The position numbers were made by a program, and so were the translations under genes. Source: Diplolepis rosae (Eukaryota; Arthropoda; Insecta; Hymenoptera; Diplolepididae). Taken from it: DNA of 64,000 bases. This document shows, piece by piece, positions 44,881 to 55,205 of the stretch. Below the pieces are notes generated by a model. The model searched no databases, was not told the DNA's origin, and was given only the letters and a program-made list of their open reading frames with translations. The number at the start of each line of letters is the position of its first letter. The first letter of the stretch is position 1. Location of the stretch: the NCBI GenBank assembly GCA_030998225.1, contig JAPYXD010000680.1:17868501-17932500 (forward strand), read 5' to 3'.

Positions 44881-45295
44881 TTTTATGTTTCTTAAAATTT
44901 TAATGTATTATTCTCAAGAATCCACTTTTAAATTATTTAAGATATATGGACAAATATAAATTATTCAATAAAAATAATCCTTAATCTTATGAAAGCAAAT
45001 ATAACCTACTTACACATTGTCCTTTCTGACATTTTGTAGAAACCGCGAGAGTAATTTTCCCGGATGTATGCAGATGGCGCAAAATCACTTTTGCTTGACC
45101 GTTTTATACACATAAGATTGTGACCATATTATAGGAGTCAGTTTCTTATTATATTTATTTTATTTTCAATTAAACGGTACATAATTTTGAATTCTTATCA
45201 AGATAAAATATAAATTTGAAGCTTGAACCATGCAATACCAATAATAATAACACACATGTTTGCGCCCCCTAAAGGAATTGTAAAGTTTTTTTACA
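44881..45295. other. No gene seen
   Basis: AT-rich spacer. Confidence 0.4.
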
Positions 45296-45860
45296 TTTTC
45301 ATCATATTACAAGGTATTGATTTTATCGACGGAATCATCGGATTGAATTGAAATTTGGCAGATCTTTTGAGGGCCCAAGAACAAAGGAAAAGTGTGTTAA
45401 CCAGCCATTTTTGAACAATGTTTCGGGTTTTATCCATAAAAAACGTTTTTATAAAAATCCAATATTCCATCTTTTCGCCAAAAATGAAAAATTCTATTTT
45501 GCATCAAATCTATGCGAAATACGAAAAAAATGTTGAATACAAAAATCGTTTGCTTCAAAAAGATTTACAAGTTAGCTTGTAACGATTGTTTCATAAGAGT
45601 TTTATTTTTATATTTTTTCATCAAAAACGTTTTTATGAAAATCTAAAGTTCAATTTTTCTGTCAAAATATACAAGAAAAGAAAAAAATTGTAGGAAACAA
45701 AATTTTTTATCTGAAAAAGATCTACAACTTTGGTCTTGAATATTTTTTAATAGAAGTCAAATATTTTGTTCATTACTGAAAAATATTGTTGAAAATAAAA
45801 AAAACCTCTTTCTGAGCAAAACTCTATGTGTAATACGGAAAAAATATCATACACAAATTT
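45296..45860 (+). repeat. Dispersed 152-bp-period repeat, long copy
   Basis: After the GATTGAATTGAAATTTGGCA head, the unit motif recurs at about 45513 (GCGAAATACGAAAAAAATGT), 45665 (TATACAAGAAAAGAAAAAAA) and 45816 (TGTGTAATACGGAAAAAATA), steps of 152 and 151 bp. Each is followed by AAAAAGATYTACAA. Confidence 0.65.
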
Positions 45861-46756
45861 AGTAAATTGTATATGTAAATGACATAGAACGCCAAGAACA
45901 AAGCGCGATGACCGAAACGCGCGCTCCAGGCTCGCTCAAATGTTTATCTTTGATGCAAATATGACTCTAATGGATATAAAATAAGAAATCGAGCACAAAG
46001 CGCGAGTATCACGATGAGAATGCGTTCCTTAAGGCTGATAGAGCCATAAGTAAATTAAAATTACTTTTACACTTGAAATCATAAACAAATTTAGCAACTT
46101 TAAAAAAATTTATTTCACATCTAAAATATAATAAAATTGAAAAAAGTGTATTTGCATCTTTTTTTTTAACGACCTAGGAAACGCACTGTCACTCTTGGAT
46201 GCTTTGAGGCGTTTCCTTGTTACTTCTTTGCTGCATTTTTCGAGTAGAACTGCAAGCAAAATAAAAAGAATTTCCAAGAGCTTTTTTTTCCTTTATCTCT
46301 GCGAACTTCACGAACATGGGCTTTCATTTCTAATTCTTCGTCCGTTGGTTGCATGCGGTTGCAGGAGAAAAAATGGAGGGGAAGCTGCAGTCGCTTTATT
46401 TCGTTATATTATGTTGACCCGACACGCGTGCGGAACTCCCATAAAAACACCTTAATGGACGAGACTATTGCACCTTTCCATACTCTGCAAGGTGCAAGAA
46501 AGCGAACCGCACCCTCTTCTATGTAACGAGTTTCGTTTGAATTTATCGCTAAGTACACCAGACTATATACGCAATTTTCAACTTTTCTGAATTTAAGAAA
46601 ACGTAGCGATTTGTTTTTTACTGCGATAAAGAAAAAATCTTTTTAGGTATACTGAAGCTGAGACTTTATTATCACGATGCTTCAATTATTTCATTTTTCT
46701 ATCTATTTTTAAAATTATTTATTAATATTTATAATTAGGATGGTTGAGTTTTGAAC
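45861..46756. other. No gene seen; tail of the 0.7-kb repeat family near 45890-46000, GC-richer patch 46180-46520
   Basis: CGAAACGCGCGCTCCAGGCT CGCTCAAATG and AGCACAAAGCGCGAG are the GAGCGCGAAGCGC-type text of that family. The patch contains an 86-codon open frame (46195-46455) with no recognised domain. I do not call it. Confidence 0.35.
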
Positions 46757-46850
46757 TTTGTCACTGTTGACCGACAATTGAAAGACCCGGGCTCGAATCC
46801 CGGCATAGTTGAAAGCGTCTTTTTCCAGAGAAGGATTTCTAATTCTTTAA
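46757..46850 (+). mobile_element. tRNA-derived SINE fragment
   Basis: GTTGACCGACAATTGAAAGA CCCGGGCTCGAATCCCGG has a perfect pol III B box (GGCTCGAATCC). It is followed by CATAGTTGAAAGCGTCTTTT TCC as in the copy at 29062. The 5' half is weak, so it is truncated. Confidence 0.6.
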
Positions 46851-46973
46851 ATTAATGGTGATGGTTTTTCAAACAGTATATTAAATGAGATTTTGTACAT
46901 TCTTTTAGTTCAAACTAGAAAAATAAAGTGTAATTTCTTTAAAAAATAAGAAAACTTTTCCCTAGCTTCTATA

Positions 46974-47127
46974 CACTGAGAAAAAAATGCTATTGAATTT
47001 ATAGCATTTCTGCTAAAAGCATGTATATCATTGATTCAAATCAATATGTTATAGAATTGGTAGCATATGTATCAGTTTTATTGACACATTTTTTTGAATG
47101 AATAATATACATGCATTTTTTTCAGTG
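46974..47127. mobile_element. Small MITE with CACTGAGAAAA ends and TA target
   Basis: TA 46972-46973 is followed by CACTGAGAAAAAAATGC. The right end GCATTTTTTTCAGTG is followed by TA 47128-47129. At 154 bp it is the compact member of the family that also includes the 2.8-kb element at 11340. Confidence 0.75.
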
Positions 47128-47129
47128 TA

Positions 47130-48014
47130 TATCTAAAGAGACTTGTAATACTAAAAAATAGTAAAAAAATCACTGCATTTATAATTAAAAGACATTCTTT
47201 TCAAGTGCTGAATTAATGAAAAAATGAAAAAAATATTTTTCCCAAGCGTCTAATGAAAATTCTACTTTCACCGTCTGTTTTAAAACAGGAAAATGGCTGA
47301 TTACAAAATAGTCATTATTCCGTCTCAAAACTCGAATGAGTCACAAAACTAAGTTTATAAGTTGAGTAGACAAATAGATGTGTAGGTAATAATTTGGGAT
47401 AAAAAATAATTTCTTATTACATCAAAATTCGACTATACGCAGATGTGATTAATTTTGGCTACAGTATATAACAATTTAAGCAATGTTCATCCAACTATAA
47501 CTGCAGGGGAAAAATTTAATCATAAAATTTTATTCTATTCTATCAAACAATATTACATTTTACCAATAAGAATCATTTTCGTTTGACGCTGTACGATTTT
47601 TCCTTTACGAGTTATGAAATTTTAAAGTTGGAACATTTCAACGTTATCTTAGAGATCACGAATGAAGAAGAAGAATGAAATGAGCAAACATAGTGGGACA
47701 TGAGCTTAATTCACTTCCAAATGGTCCACTTTAGTCAACGAGTGATCGAATACTTTACTAGAATAATAAAATACAGTAGGCACTCATCGTAAAAAATGTT
47801 ATGTTCTTCTTGTAGAGGTCATTTTTAAAGGTCAAATTAAGGGAAACTTTTTTCTATCGCCCTTCGTTTGCGAGATAGGCCATTTAATTTAATTGATAAA
47901 TATATAGTGCATAGACGTTGAAAAGATAGATGGTCTGAGATACTTTGTCACTCGGTTTAATAAAATAAGATATTTTTTCTCTATAGATCTCTGAAAGAAT
48001 GTTATAGATTTTAT
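47130..48014. other. No gene seen
   Basis: AT-rich DNA; would be the 3' flank of the candidate exon at 48015-48183. Confidence 0.4.
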
Positions 48015-48183
48015 TCAAATTGTAAAATTATTTGGGAGATATTTTAATATAAACGGAAGGTCGGGAGTGTCAATGTCACCCTTTGGAGTCGTAATAGTGT
48101 CGCCTCTAGGCGTTAACGTAATTTCAGCCTCAAGAGAACTGACCCTCGCAAGTCGTACCAGCTGGGGGCGAAACCAACCATCC
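48015..48183 (-). CDS. Candidate terminal coding exon, product not recognised
   Basis: The minus-strand acceptor TTTATTATTCAG is preceded by TGCTAACG, an excellent branch point at the right distance. The exon opens GWFRPQLVRLARVSSLEAEI and continues TLTPRGDTITTPKGDIDTPD to a TGA at the low end. Its base composition is clearly higher in GC than the flanks. No signal peptide, membrane segment or known domain is visible. No upstream exon was found nearby at higher coordinates. It could be the end of a gene with a long last intron; a chance frame is possible. Confidence 0.42.
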
Positions 48184-49085
48184 CTGAATAATAAACGGAT
48201 CGTTAGCATTGATTAAACCGCATTGACGATATACTTGTTTCCCAAGACCTCTACACCCCTAGATGTATACGGCTAAGAGACAAGAAATTTATGGGCCATT
48301 TTCGAAATTCAGCCGATTGGTTTTACGTACATATTCCAAATAGATTCTTATTATTCAATGTCCTTTTAAAAATCGTTACTATTGTAAACAAAAGTTAAAA
48401 TCTACTTTGAAATTTTCTATAACTTTTATAAAACTTTAGATCAATAGGTATTTTTTAGGAATATTTTTTTATATTAAGAAAATTGCTTAGGATTCGATTC
48501 TTTTATTTATTACAAACAAAGGTTTTCATATAAAACAAAAATACATAGGGTGTTCTGTAATTTAATATGAATATTTCAACTACGTGTTCCTGGGGTCCAT
48601 ACGAACAAAAAATAATAGATGGATTTTTTTCTGTCCCGAATAACTATTTCGAGACATCATCCTTCAAAGTATATTTTTCATCAAAAACATTTGAAATGCA
48701 GAAAAGTAATGCATTTAACAAATTTTATGTGCCTCCGGCGCGTAAACTCGTTTTTACGCTATAGTTGAGAGTAGCGTAATGTTGTGTATTACGATAAAGA
48801 GGAATGTAATACATACAGCGGAGCGTAATCTTCTTTTTATTCTTCTTCTTCTTCGTACAGCGTTGGCACCGTACTGACAAAGCCTTGTACATTTGAACTG
48901 CGCATGCTCTATTACAATACGCTACTACTAAACAAGATCGAGAAAATCAAAATGTCCAATCATAGATTTCTTCATCATCAAAAAACCCTACCATGTTCAC
49001 CTCGCGATGAACCAGTAAAACAGACCAACGCCAAACCAAATTGGCAGTAGTCACTCGAGCAACCTGGTACTGACCAGAATTACTC
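48184..49085. other. No gene seen
   Basis: A GAACTGCGCATGCTC tract at 48896 resembles the loop of the foldback at 15499-15713. (TTCTTC)n microsatellite near 48840. Nothing else was recognised. Confidence 0.4.
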
Positions 49086-50486
49086 GGATAGTAGGAAATA
49101 TACTTTTCTCTACTTTTGCCCGTCCACGGTTCGGAACAATCTATTCCTATCGCGCTTGAGCGGACGTAAAACATAAAAGACTTTATCCGGACAGAAGCAG
49201 CAAAATTAAATTCTGTCTTCGGCAGTCCTCTAAACGTCTCGATGACGATTAGACCTTAGAGTAGTAAAGAAAATACTCTTCTTGCATCGTGTCCATCAGC
49301 GGTCTGCAGGGACAGTTTTCAGATTCGGTAGTTGAGTAAAACTCGTAAAATTGCCTATAGGAACATTTTACAAAACATGTCGGACAGTCTTCTGAGTGTC
49401 TTGACCGGGTTCAGACCTCAGAATAGTAAAGAAAATACTTTTCTTTCATCGTGCCCGTCTACGGTCTGCAGAGGCAGTTTTCAGATTCAGTAGTTGAGTA
49501 AAACTCGTAAAACTGCCTATCGGAACATTTTACAAAACATGTCGGGCGGATATAAAAGACAAAAGACTTCATCCGAACACAAGAAACCAAATTAAATTCT
49601 ATATTTGGCGGTCTTCTGAGTGTCTTGACCGGGTTCAGACCTTAGAGTAGTAAAGAAAATACTTTTCGTTCATTGTGCCCGTCTGCGGTCTCGAGCAACA
49701 GTTTTCAGATTCAGTAGTTGAGTAAAACTCGTAAAATTGCCTATAGGAACATTTTACAAAACATGTCGGGCGGACGTAAAAAACAAAAGACTTCATCCGG
49801 ACAGAAGCAACAAAATTAAATTCTATCTTGGGCAGTCTTCTGAGTGTCTTGACCGGGTTCAGACCTTAGAGTAGTAAAGAAAATACTTTTCGTTCATTGT
49901 GCCCGTCTGCGGTCTCGAGCAACAGTTTTCAGATTCAGTAGTTGAGTAAAACTCGTAAAATTGCCTATAGGAACATTTTACAAAACATGTCGGGCGGACG
50001 TAAAAAACAAAAGACTTCATCCGGACAGAAGCAACAAAATTAAATTCTATATTTGGCAGTCTTCTGAGTGTCTTGACCGGGTTCAGACCTTAGAGTAGTA
50101 AAGAAAATACTTTTCGTTCATTGTGCCCGTCTGCGGTCTCGAGCAACAGTTTTCAGATTCAGTAGTTGAGTAAAACTCGTAAAATTGCCTATAGGAACAT
50201 TTTACAAAACATGTCGGGCGGACGTAAAAAACAAAAGACTTCATCCGGACAGAAGCAACAAAATTAAATTCTATCTTGGGCAGTCTTCTGAGTGTCTTGA
50301 CCGGGTTCAGACCTTAGAGTAGTAAAGAAAATACTTTTCTTTCATCGTGCCCGTCTGCGGTCTGGAGCGACAGTTTTCAGATTCAGTAGTTGAGTAAAAC
50401 TCGTAAAATTGCCTATCGGAACATTTTACAAAACATGTCGGGCGGACATAAAAGACAAAAGCCTTCATCTAGACGGAAGCAAAATA
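49086..50486 (+). repeat. Satellite array, 224-bp period
   Basis: AGATTCAGTAGTTGAGTAAA occurs at 49483, 49707, 49931, 50155 and 50379, exactly 224 bp apart each time. The preceding unit (from 49321) is 162 bp, lacking about 62 bp. Older, more diverged units reach back to about 49086. Variants TATATTTGGC and TATCTTGGGC alternate at 49602, 49826, 50050 and 50274, hinting at a 448-bp dimer. Each full unit contains an 18-codon ATG-to-stop frame starting MSGG (49539, 49763, 49987, 50211, 50435). The array ends at an AT-rich tract. Confidence 0.9.
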
Positions 50487-51234
50487 TATAATATATATAA
50501 AAATATATGAAAATATATTTTTAATATATATATCTTCGGCGAACTATTTTAAAGTCCAATTCGTTTAACATACGGCAAAAAGGTGCGAGAATCACCGGAA
50601 AATTAACACTAACGCATCTCAAAACGGTAGTGATAATTTTTCATCAAATATATATTAGAATTAATAGGAAAATTTAACGGTGAGAAGGGCGAATTTAAAA
50701 GCATTCGGTCCTTTTCCGGTTCAAAGCCAATCGTTCCTTTTTCTTATAAAATCTAATAGAAAGTTTCAATAGTGGTGTCGGTTTGCGTGTGCGCGTGTTT
50801 GTGCGCGAATTGCAAACCAAAAGGACTAGAGTTGCCCCTTTTGGACAACGATGGTTATAAGAATCATCATCCGCCCATTCCCAGAAAATCAGGAGGAACC
50901 TCTCTTTCTCTCTCTCTTTCTAGGAGTGGTAGTGTAAGTCTAGAATAATAGTAAGTAGGGCATGGTCTCAAAATTTTTTTATTATTAAACCTTTTAATAA
51001 ATTGTTAAAATTGGGAAACTAAAGCTCAACTTCTTATTTTATGTCTGGCGTATACCCGGTTGATTTTTTTTCTGATTCCAGAATAAAAACAAACTTTAAT
51101 TTATTCTTTTAAATTTAAAGTTTGGCGGTTTGGAGCCTCAAACGAGCGAAAATTTCGATTAAATATTTTTCTTTATATTAAAATCAAATATTCGTACTTA
51201 ACAATTCGCCTTTTGATGGTTACAAATGCCTTTT
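50487..51234. other. No gene seen; (CT)n tract at 50898-50925
   Basis: A CTCTCTTTCTCTCTCTCTTT CTAG polypyrimidine tract could act as a splice acceptor, but no open frame follows. The rest is AT-rich with a few GC-richer stretches (50690-50880). Confidence 0.35.
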
Positions 51235-51465
51235 TTAGCTTATGCTCGCTACTTTTTCAGTATCTTTATCGCATTTTGACTTAATATTCGCAATTTACTT
51301 CATCTTATAAAACATTTTTGTGAATAAGATCATCCTTTTTACTTATCTTTCTCTTCAAACACATGAAACATGACACGGAGTACACAAAAAAGGGTAGCAT
51401 CTATGTCGTTCGAACTCTTTTCAACGCTAATTGGAGTGGGCTATGGTCGCTATTGTCGCTGTTAT
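51235..51465. repeat. Left arm of an inverted duplication (partner 54960-55205)
   Basis: The 230 bp are closely complementary to 54960-55205, including TTTATCGCATTTTGACTTAA and GGGTAGCATCTATGTCGTTC. The duplicated part includes the 3' end of the multicopy gene at 51401-54497 and its flank. Confidence 0.75.
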
Positions 51466-52068
51466 TGTCAGAGTTTGTATCCGAATTGTCACATACTTCT
51501 TTTTCTCTTAACGTCACTTTTCTATCTCCTCCTTCTTCTTGAAAATCGTCTTCGAACATGTTCTTGCTCCACCAACAAATTTCTGCGAGATCTGCGTTGG
51601 GTGTTTTTATTCCCTCAATATCAGAAAATTTGTTCATTTGGGTTTTATTAAAATGCGTTTTTTAGGAACAAAAAATTAAAATGTATTATATTACCTTATT
51701 TCGAATGGTACAGAGACTTGGTTGTAACGTTTGCCTTCTTCATCTGACTCGGTGGCTGTCGATCGAAATAATCCAGATAGTGGTGCAAGAAGTGAATTTT
51801 TAACGACATGTTGACACCAATTTTGGGAAACTGATTCAGCATAGTATGCACACAGCGTTGATAGTCTCCAGTCTGATGTTTCCCCAACAAGTCTTCAATT
51901 ACTTCTTTTATTGAACGCCAAGTTAGTTCGTTTTTGTTCAAAACTTGGTCAAATACAGGGTTTTCCAATTAGAGGTTTCATTTTGAATAGCCCGCTTTGT
52001 GGCAGCTGTCATAATAAGAGGTGTCATTTTTTGACAGATGATAACTAAAAAATATGCTATTAATAAAA

Positions 52069-53113
52069 ATGGAACGATGAAGGCTTCAACAGCGCATTAA
52101 AATTGTTGAAATTCACTAAAAAATAATGAAAATGTTGCTGAAACAGTTCGTAAAGTTAAAATTTTTCTCGTACGTCGTGAAGCAACTTTTCGGCTAGTTA
52201 TTATGAAAATGGTGCAATAATTCGAGCTGTTTGGACAAGTTAGTGATGTGAAGAATCGAACTCGTGCCCGTCGTGCAAGAACACCAGCAAATATATCTTA
52301 TGTAGCTCGCAGTGTGAAGGAAAACCAAGGCTTGTCTGTTCAACGCCGTTCTTTGGAATTAGGCATTTCGCAAACGACTTTACACCGGATTTTGCGTAAA
52401 GACTTGTGTCTTAAGAACTCAAGCCTGCCGACCATCAACAACGTCGTGTCTTTGTCAATTGGGTGTTGAAAATTGCATGAAAATGAACCTGAATTTCACC
52501 GAAAAATCATTATGAGCGATAAGGCTCACTTTCATCTTAAGCAGAATTATCGCATTTGGGGCTTGTAACATCCAAAAATGATTATTGAAAAGCCTCTCTA
52601 TCCACAACGTGTAACTGTTTGGTCCGGTTTTTGGACAGGAGGGATTATCGGGCTTTATTTTTTTGAAAATGAAGCTGGAGCTGCTGTTTCGGTGAATGGA
52701 TTGCACTATGGAACCATGATTAGTGAATTTTTATGGCCAAAATTTGAAGATATGGATGTGGACGATGTTTATTTCTAACAAGACGGCACTACGTGCCACA
52801 CAAGTGGCGAAACCATCGGTCTTTTGCGTGAAAATTTTTCAGGCCGAGTGATTTCTCGAAAGAGCGATTACAATTGGCCGCCATGATCATGCGTTTAACA
52901 CCTCTAGACTTTTTTCTTTGGGGTTGCGTGAAGGATAAGGTTTATGCTCATGCTCCTTAGTCAATTCAAGAACTCAAAGAGAAAATTCGTGCCGTTATCG
53001 ACGAAATAGAACTCTAAATGTGCGAAAATGTAATGGAAGATTTTATCAAAAGAGCATGGTCCTGCAAATGTAGCCGTGGAGGCCATATCAATGATATTGT
53101 TTTTCATTATTAA
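52069..53113 (+). pseudogene. DD41D-type transposase pseudogene
   Basis: ATG 52069, then several stops. The readable blocks are RTRARRARTPANISYVARSV and QRRSLELGISQTTLHRILRK DL (helix-turn-helix), then a frame break. KIIMSDKAHFHL follows, where the first catalytic position reads SDKAH (family SDEAH). KPLYPQRVTVWSGFWTGGII and NEAGAAVSVNGLHYGTMI come next. QDGTTCHTSGETIGLLRENF holds the second catalytic Asp, then a broken third block near 52890 (the family has 41 residues between the last two Asp). It ends GGHINDIVFHY with TAA 53111-53113. It is inactive. Confidence 0.85.
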
Positions 53114-53157
53114 AATTTTTCTTATAATCTTCTAATCTTTCTAATCTTTTTCTTATA

Positions 53158-54383
53158 CCAGGGGTGTTAGTTGAAATTTGCCGGTTTTACTCATAGATGT
53201 CGCTAGAGATATGTATACATTTCTATGATTTGGCATCTATGTCATATTTTTCTATGGACAATAACCTTCAAAAATACACAATTACATTATGCCAAAATAA
53301 TAGCATCATAGTTGTTTACCTCAGTGAATATGTCGAGTTTCGTTCCAATTAAATCGCATTGCTGGTAGAAACTTATGGTGAACATGCTTTAGTGATTAGA
53401 ACATGTGAGACATGGTTTCGTCAATTTAAAAGTGGAGATATCGATTTAACAGACAATGAACATCCTGGTGCAGCGAAAAAGTTCGAAGACGAGGAATTGC
53501 AGGCGTTATTGGATGAAGACCCAACCCAATCGCAACAACAATTGGCACAAACACTAAATGTGACCCGAGGAGCAATTTGCCAACGTTTAAAAGCCATGGG
53601 AAAAATCTAAAAGTATGGAAAATGGGTACCACACCAACTGAACGATTGAAAAATGGAAAATCGAAAAACCATTTGTGAAATGCTGCTTCAACGGTTCGAA
53701 AGGAAATCTTTTCTGCATCGAATTGTCACGGGGGGCGAAAAATGCATTTATTTCGAGAACCCGAAGCGGAAAAAATCATGGCTTTCATCTGGTGAGGTCG
53801 GCCCATCGACTCCAAGGCCAAATCGCTTTGGCCGTAAGACAATGCTCTGTGTTTGGTGGGACCAGTGTGGTGTGGTGTACTTCGAGTTATTAAAACCTGG
53901 TGAGACAGTGAATACGGATCGCTACCGACAACAAATTATCAATTTGAATCATGCGTTGATCGAAAAACGGCCGGAATGGGCCCGAAGACATGGCAAAGTT
54001 ATCCTACAGCATGACAACGCACCGTCTCATACCGCTAAAGTGGTGAAGAACACATTAAAAGCATTGAATTGGGAAAAATTGTCGCACCCGCCGTACTCTC
54101 CAGACTTCGCCCCGTCCGACTATCACCCTTTCGCATCAATGGGACACTCACTCGCAGAGCAGCGCTTCGCCAATTCTGAAGAAGTCGAAAAATGACTCGT
54201 CGAATGGTTTGCCTTGAAAGAGAAAAAGTTTTTTTGGAATGGTATCCATGATTTACCTGAAAGATGGGCAAAATGTGTAGAATCCAGTGGTCAATACTTT
54301 GAATAAATTTGTTTTGAGATTCCCGTGAGAATTAAGTGTTTTCTTTATTGAAAAAACCGGCAAACTTCAACTAACACCCCTGG
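53158..54383 (+). mobile_element. Mariner element nested in the DD41D element
   Basis: TA 53156-53157 is followed by CCAGGGGTGTTAGTTGAAAT TTGCCGG. The right end CCGGCAAACTTCAACTAACA CCCCTGG is followed by TA 54384-54385. The 27-bp termini have two mismatches. It lies in the 3' untranslated part of the DD41D transposase gene. This is a third mariner lineage by its ends. Confidence 0.92.
53330..54306 (+). pseudogene. Mariner transposase pseudogene (nested)
   Basis: ATG 53330 opens MSSFVPIKSHCW and then breaks; about 20 codons of the first helix region are missing. VETYGEHALVIRTCETWFRQ and EELQALLDEDPTQSQQQLAQ TLNVTRGAICQRLK follow, then a stop. The longest frame, 53653-54195, contains FLHRIVTGGEKCIYFENPKR, where the first catalytic Asp (TGDEKW) is Gly and the Trp is Cys. 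VILQHDNAPSHTA and PPYSPDFAPSDYH still carry the second and third Asp. A stop replaces the residue before LVEWFALKEK. The end SSGQYFE and TAA 54304-54306 are normal. It is dead. Confidence 0.9.
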
Positions 54384-54567
54384 TAAATCAAAATTAAACC
54401 CCTGATTGGAAAACCCTTTACTTCAGTCTTCATGAGTACCCGAATGTCTGGCCCATTTACAACTCCTAATAGAAAGCGTTCTTTTTGTCAAATTTGTATG
54501 TGTTGAATCTGATATCTTGGTTTGTTGGGTGAAAACAAATTTTTCTTATGTTTTTATATTCATTGGA

Positions 54568-54953
54568 AATATTTCAATATTTACTTTAACATACATCCAA
54601 ATACTGTAAGGAAATAGTGTTAGAGAGTAAAGAAACACATAAGTATTACATAACCCTTAGAGGACGACGACTTATGAACCACATATATAAGACACATATA
54701 TAAAATATATGGGAAAAACTCGACATGCTTATATTCATTTATATATATGACATATAAGTGACATATATAGGTCATGTATATAACTTATATAAGTGTATCC
54801 GGTTTTTTCCATATGTATCATATATGTGTCTTATATATGTGGTTCATAAGTCGTCGTTCTCTAGGGGTTACGTAATACTTATGTGTTCCGTTACTCTCTA
54901 ACATTATTTCCTTATAGTATTTGGATTTATGTTAAAGTGAATATTAAAATATT
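54568..54953. repeat. Long palindrome, arms of about 155 bp
   Basis: Arms 54568-54722 and 54797-54953 are near-complementary: GACGACGACTTATGAACCAC ATATATAAGACACATATA pairs with its complement, and AGAGAGTAAAGAAACACATA AGTATTAC with GTAATACTTATGTGTTCCGT TACTCTCT. It lies between the two halves of the inverted duplication. It is probably a foldback element. The loop is ATAT-rich. Confidence 0.75.
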
Positions 54954-54959
54954 TCTGAC

Positions 54960-55205
54960 GGTGACAGCGACATTAGCGACCATTGCCCACTCCAATTAGC
55001 ATCGAAATAAGCGCGAACGACATAGATGCTACCCTTTTTTTGCGTATTCCATGTCATGTTTTATGTGATTGAATTAAAGAATAAGTAAAAATGATGATCT
55101 TATTTAACAAAAATGATTTTTAACATGAAGTAGATTGCAAAGATTAAGTCAAAATGCGATAAAGATACTAAAAAAGTACCGAACATAACCTAAAGAAGTC
55201 ATTTC
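54960..55205. repeat. Right arm of the inverted duplication
   Basis: On the plus strand it reads DSDISDHCPLQLASK, the same C-terminal text as the minus-strand exon at 51401 (NSDNSDHSPLQLALKRVRTT). So the 3' end of the multicopy gene occurs twice in opposite orientations, 3.5 kb apart. The copies differ enough to be old. Confidence 0.7.

Larger units (their letters stand above)
51956..54418 (+). mobile_element. DD41D-type Tc1/mariner element, inserted in an exon and itself split by a mariner
   Basis: TA 51954-51955 is followed by CAGGGTTTTCCAATTAG. The right end CTGATTGGAAAACCCTT is followed by TA 54419-54420. Without the 1226-bp mariner (plus its TA) the element would be about 1.24 kb, normal for the family. 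The smaller relative at 22491-23247 has similar ends. Confidence 0.85.
51401..54497 (-). pseudogene. Multicopy arthropod gene of unknown function, exon split by a transposon
   Basis: Minus-strand pieces: 54421-54497 reads RFLLGVVNGPDIRVLM then KTE. 51697-51955 continues FDQVLNKNELTWRSIKEVIE and VNMSLKIHFLHHYLDYF. After DYF a one-base shift is needed to reach ATESDEEGKRYNQ, the normal next block. A donor GTAATAT follows at about 51696, and 51401-51625 reads LAEICWWSKNMFEDDFQEE to a stop. This order (GPDIR, MSLKIHFLH-HLD, SDEEGER-HQ, ADYCW) is that of a widespread repeat-associated protein in arthropods, of unknown function as far as I know. The DD41D element at 51956-54418 splits the main exon. 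Without it and one TA, the frame joins cleanly as ...KTEVFDQVL.... The frameshift shows the copy is also decayed. Confidence 0.7.

Noticed and set aside
44694..44903. 69-codon frame with a hydrophobic stretch, considered as a small membrane protein
   Set aside because: The hydrophobic run comes from poly(T)-rich copies of the TTTTTGACGTC repeat.
46195..46455. 86-codon frame in a GC-richer patch
   Set aside because: No splice borders, domain or codon pattern to support it, although the composition shift is noted.
49086..50486. Regularly spaced array considered as CRISPR
   Set aside because: Units are 224 bp, conserved throughout with no unique spacers, and the DNA is eukaryotic. It is a satellite.
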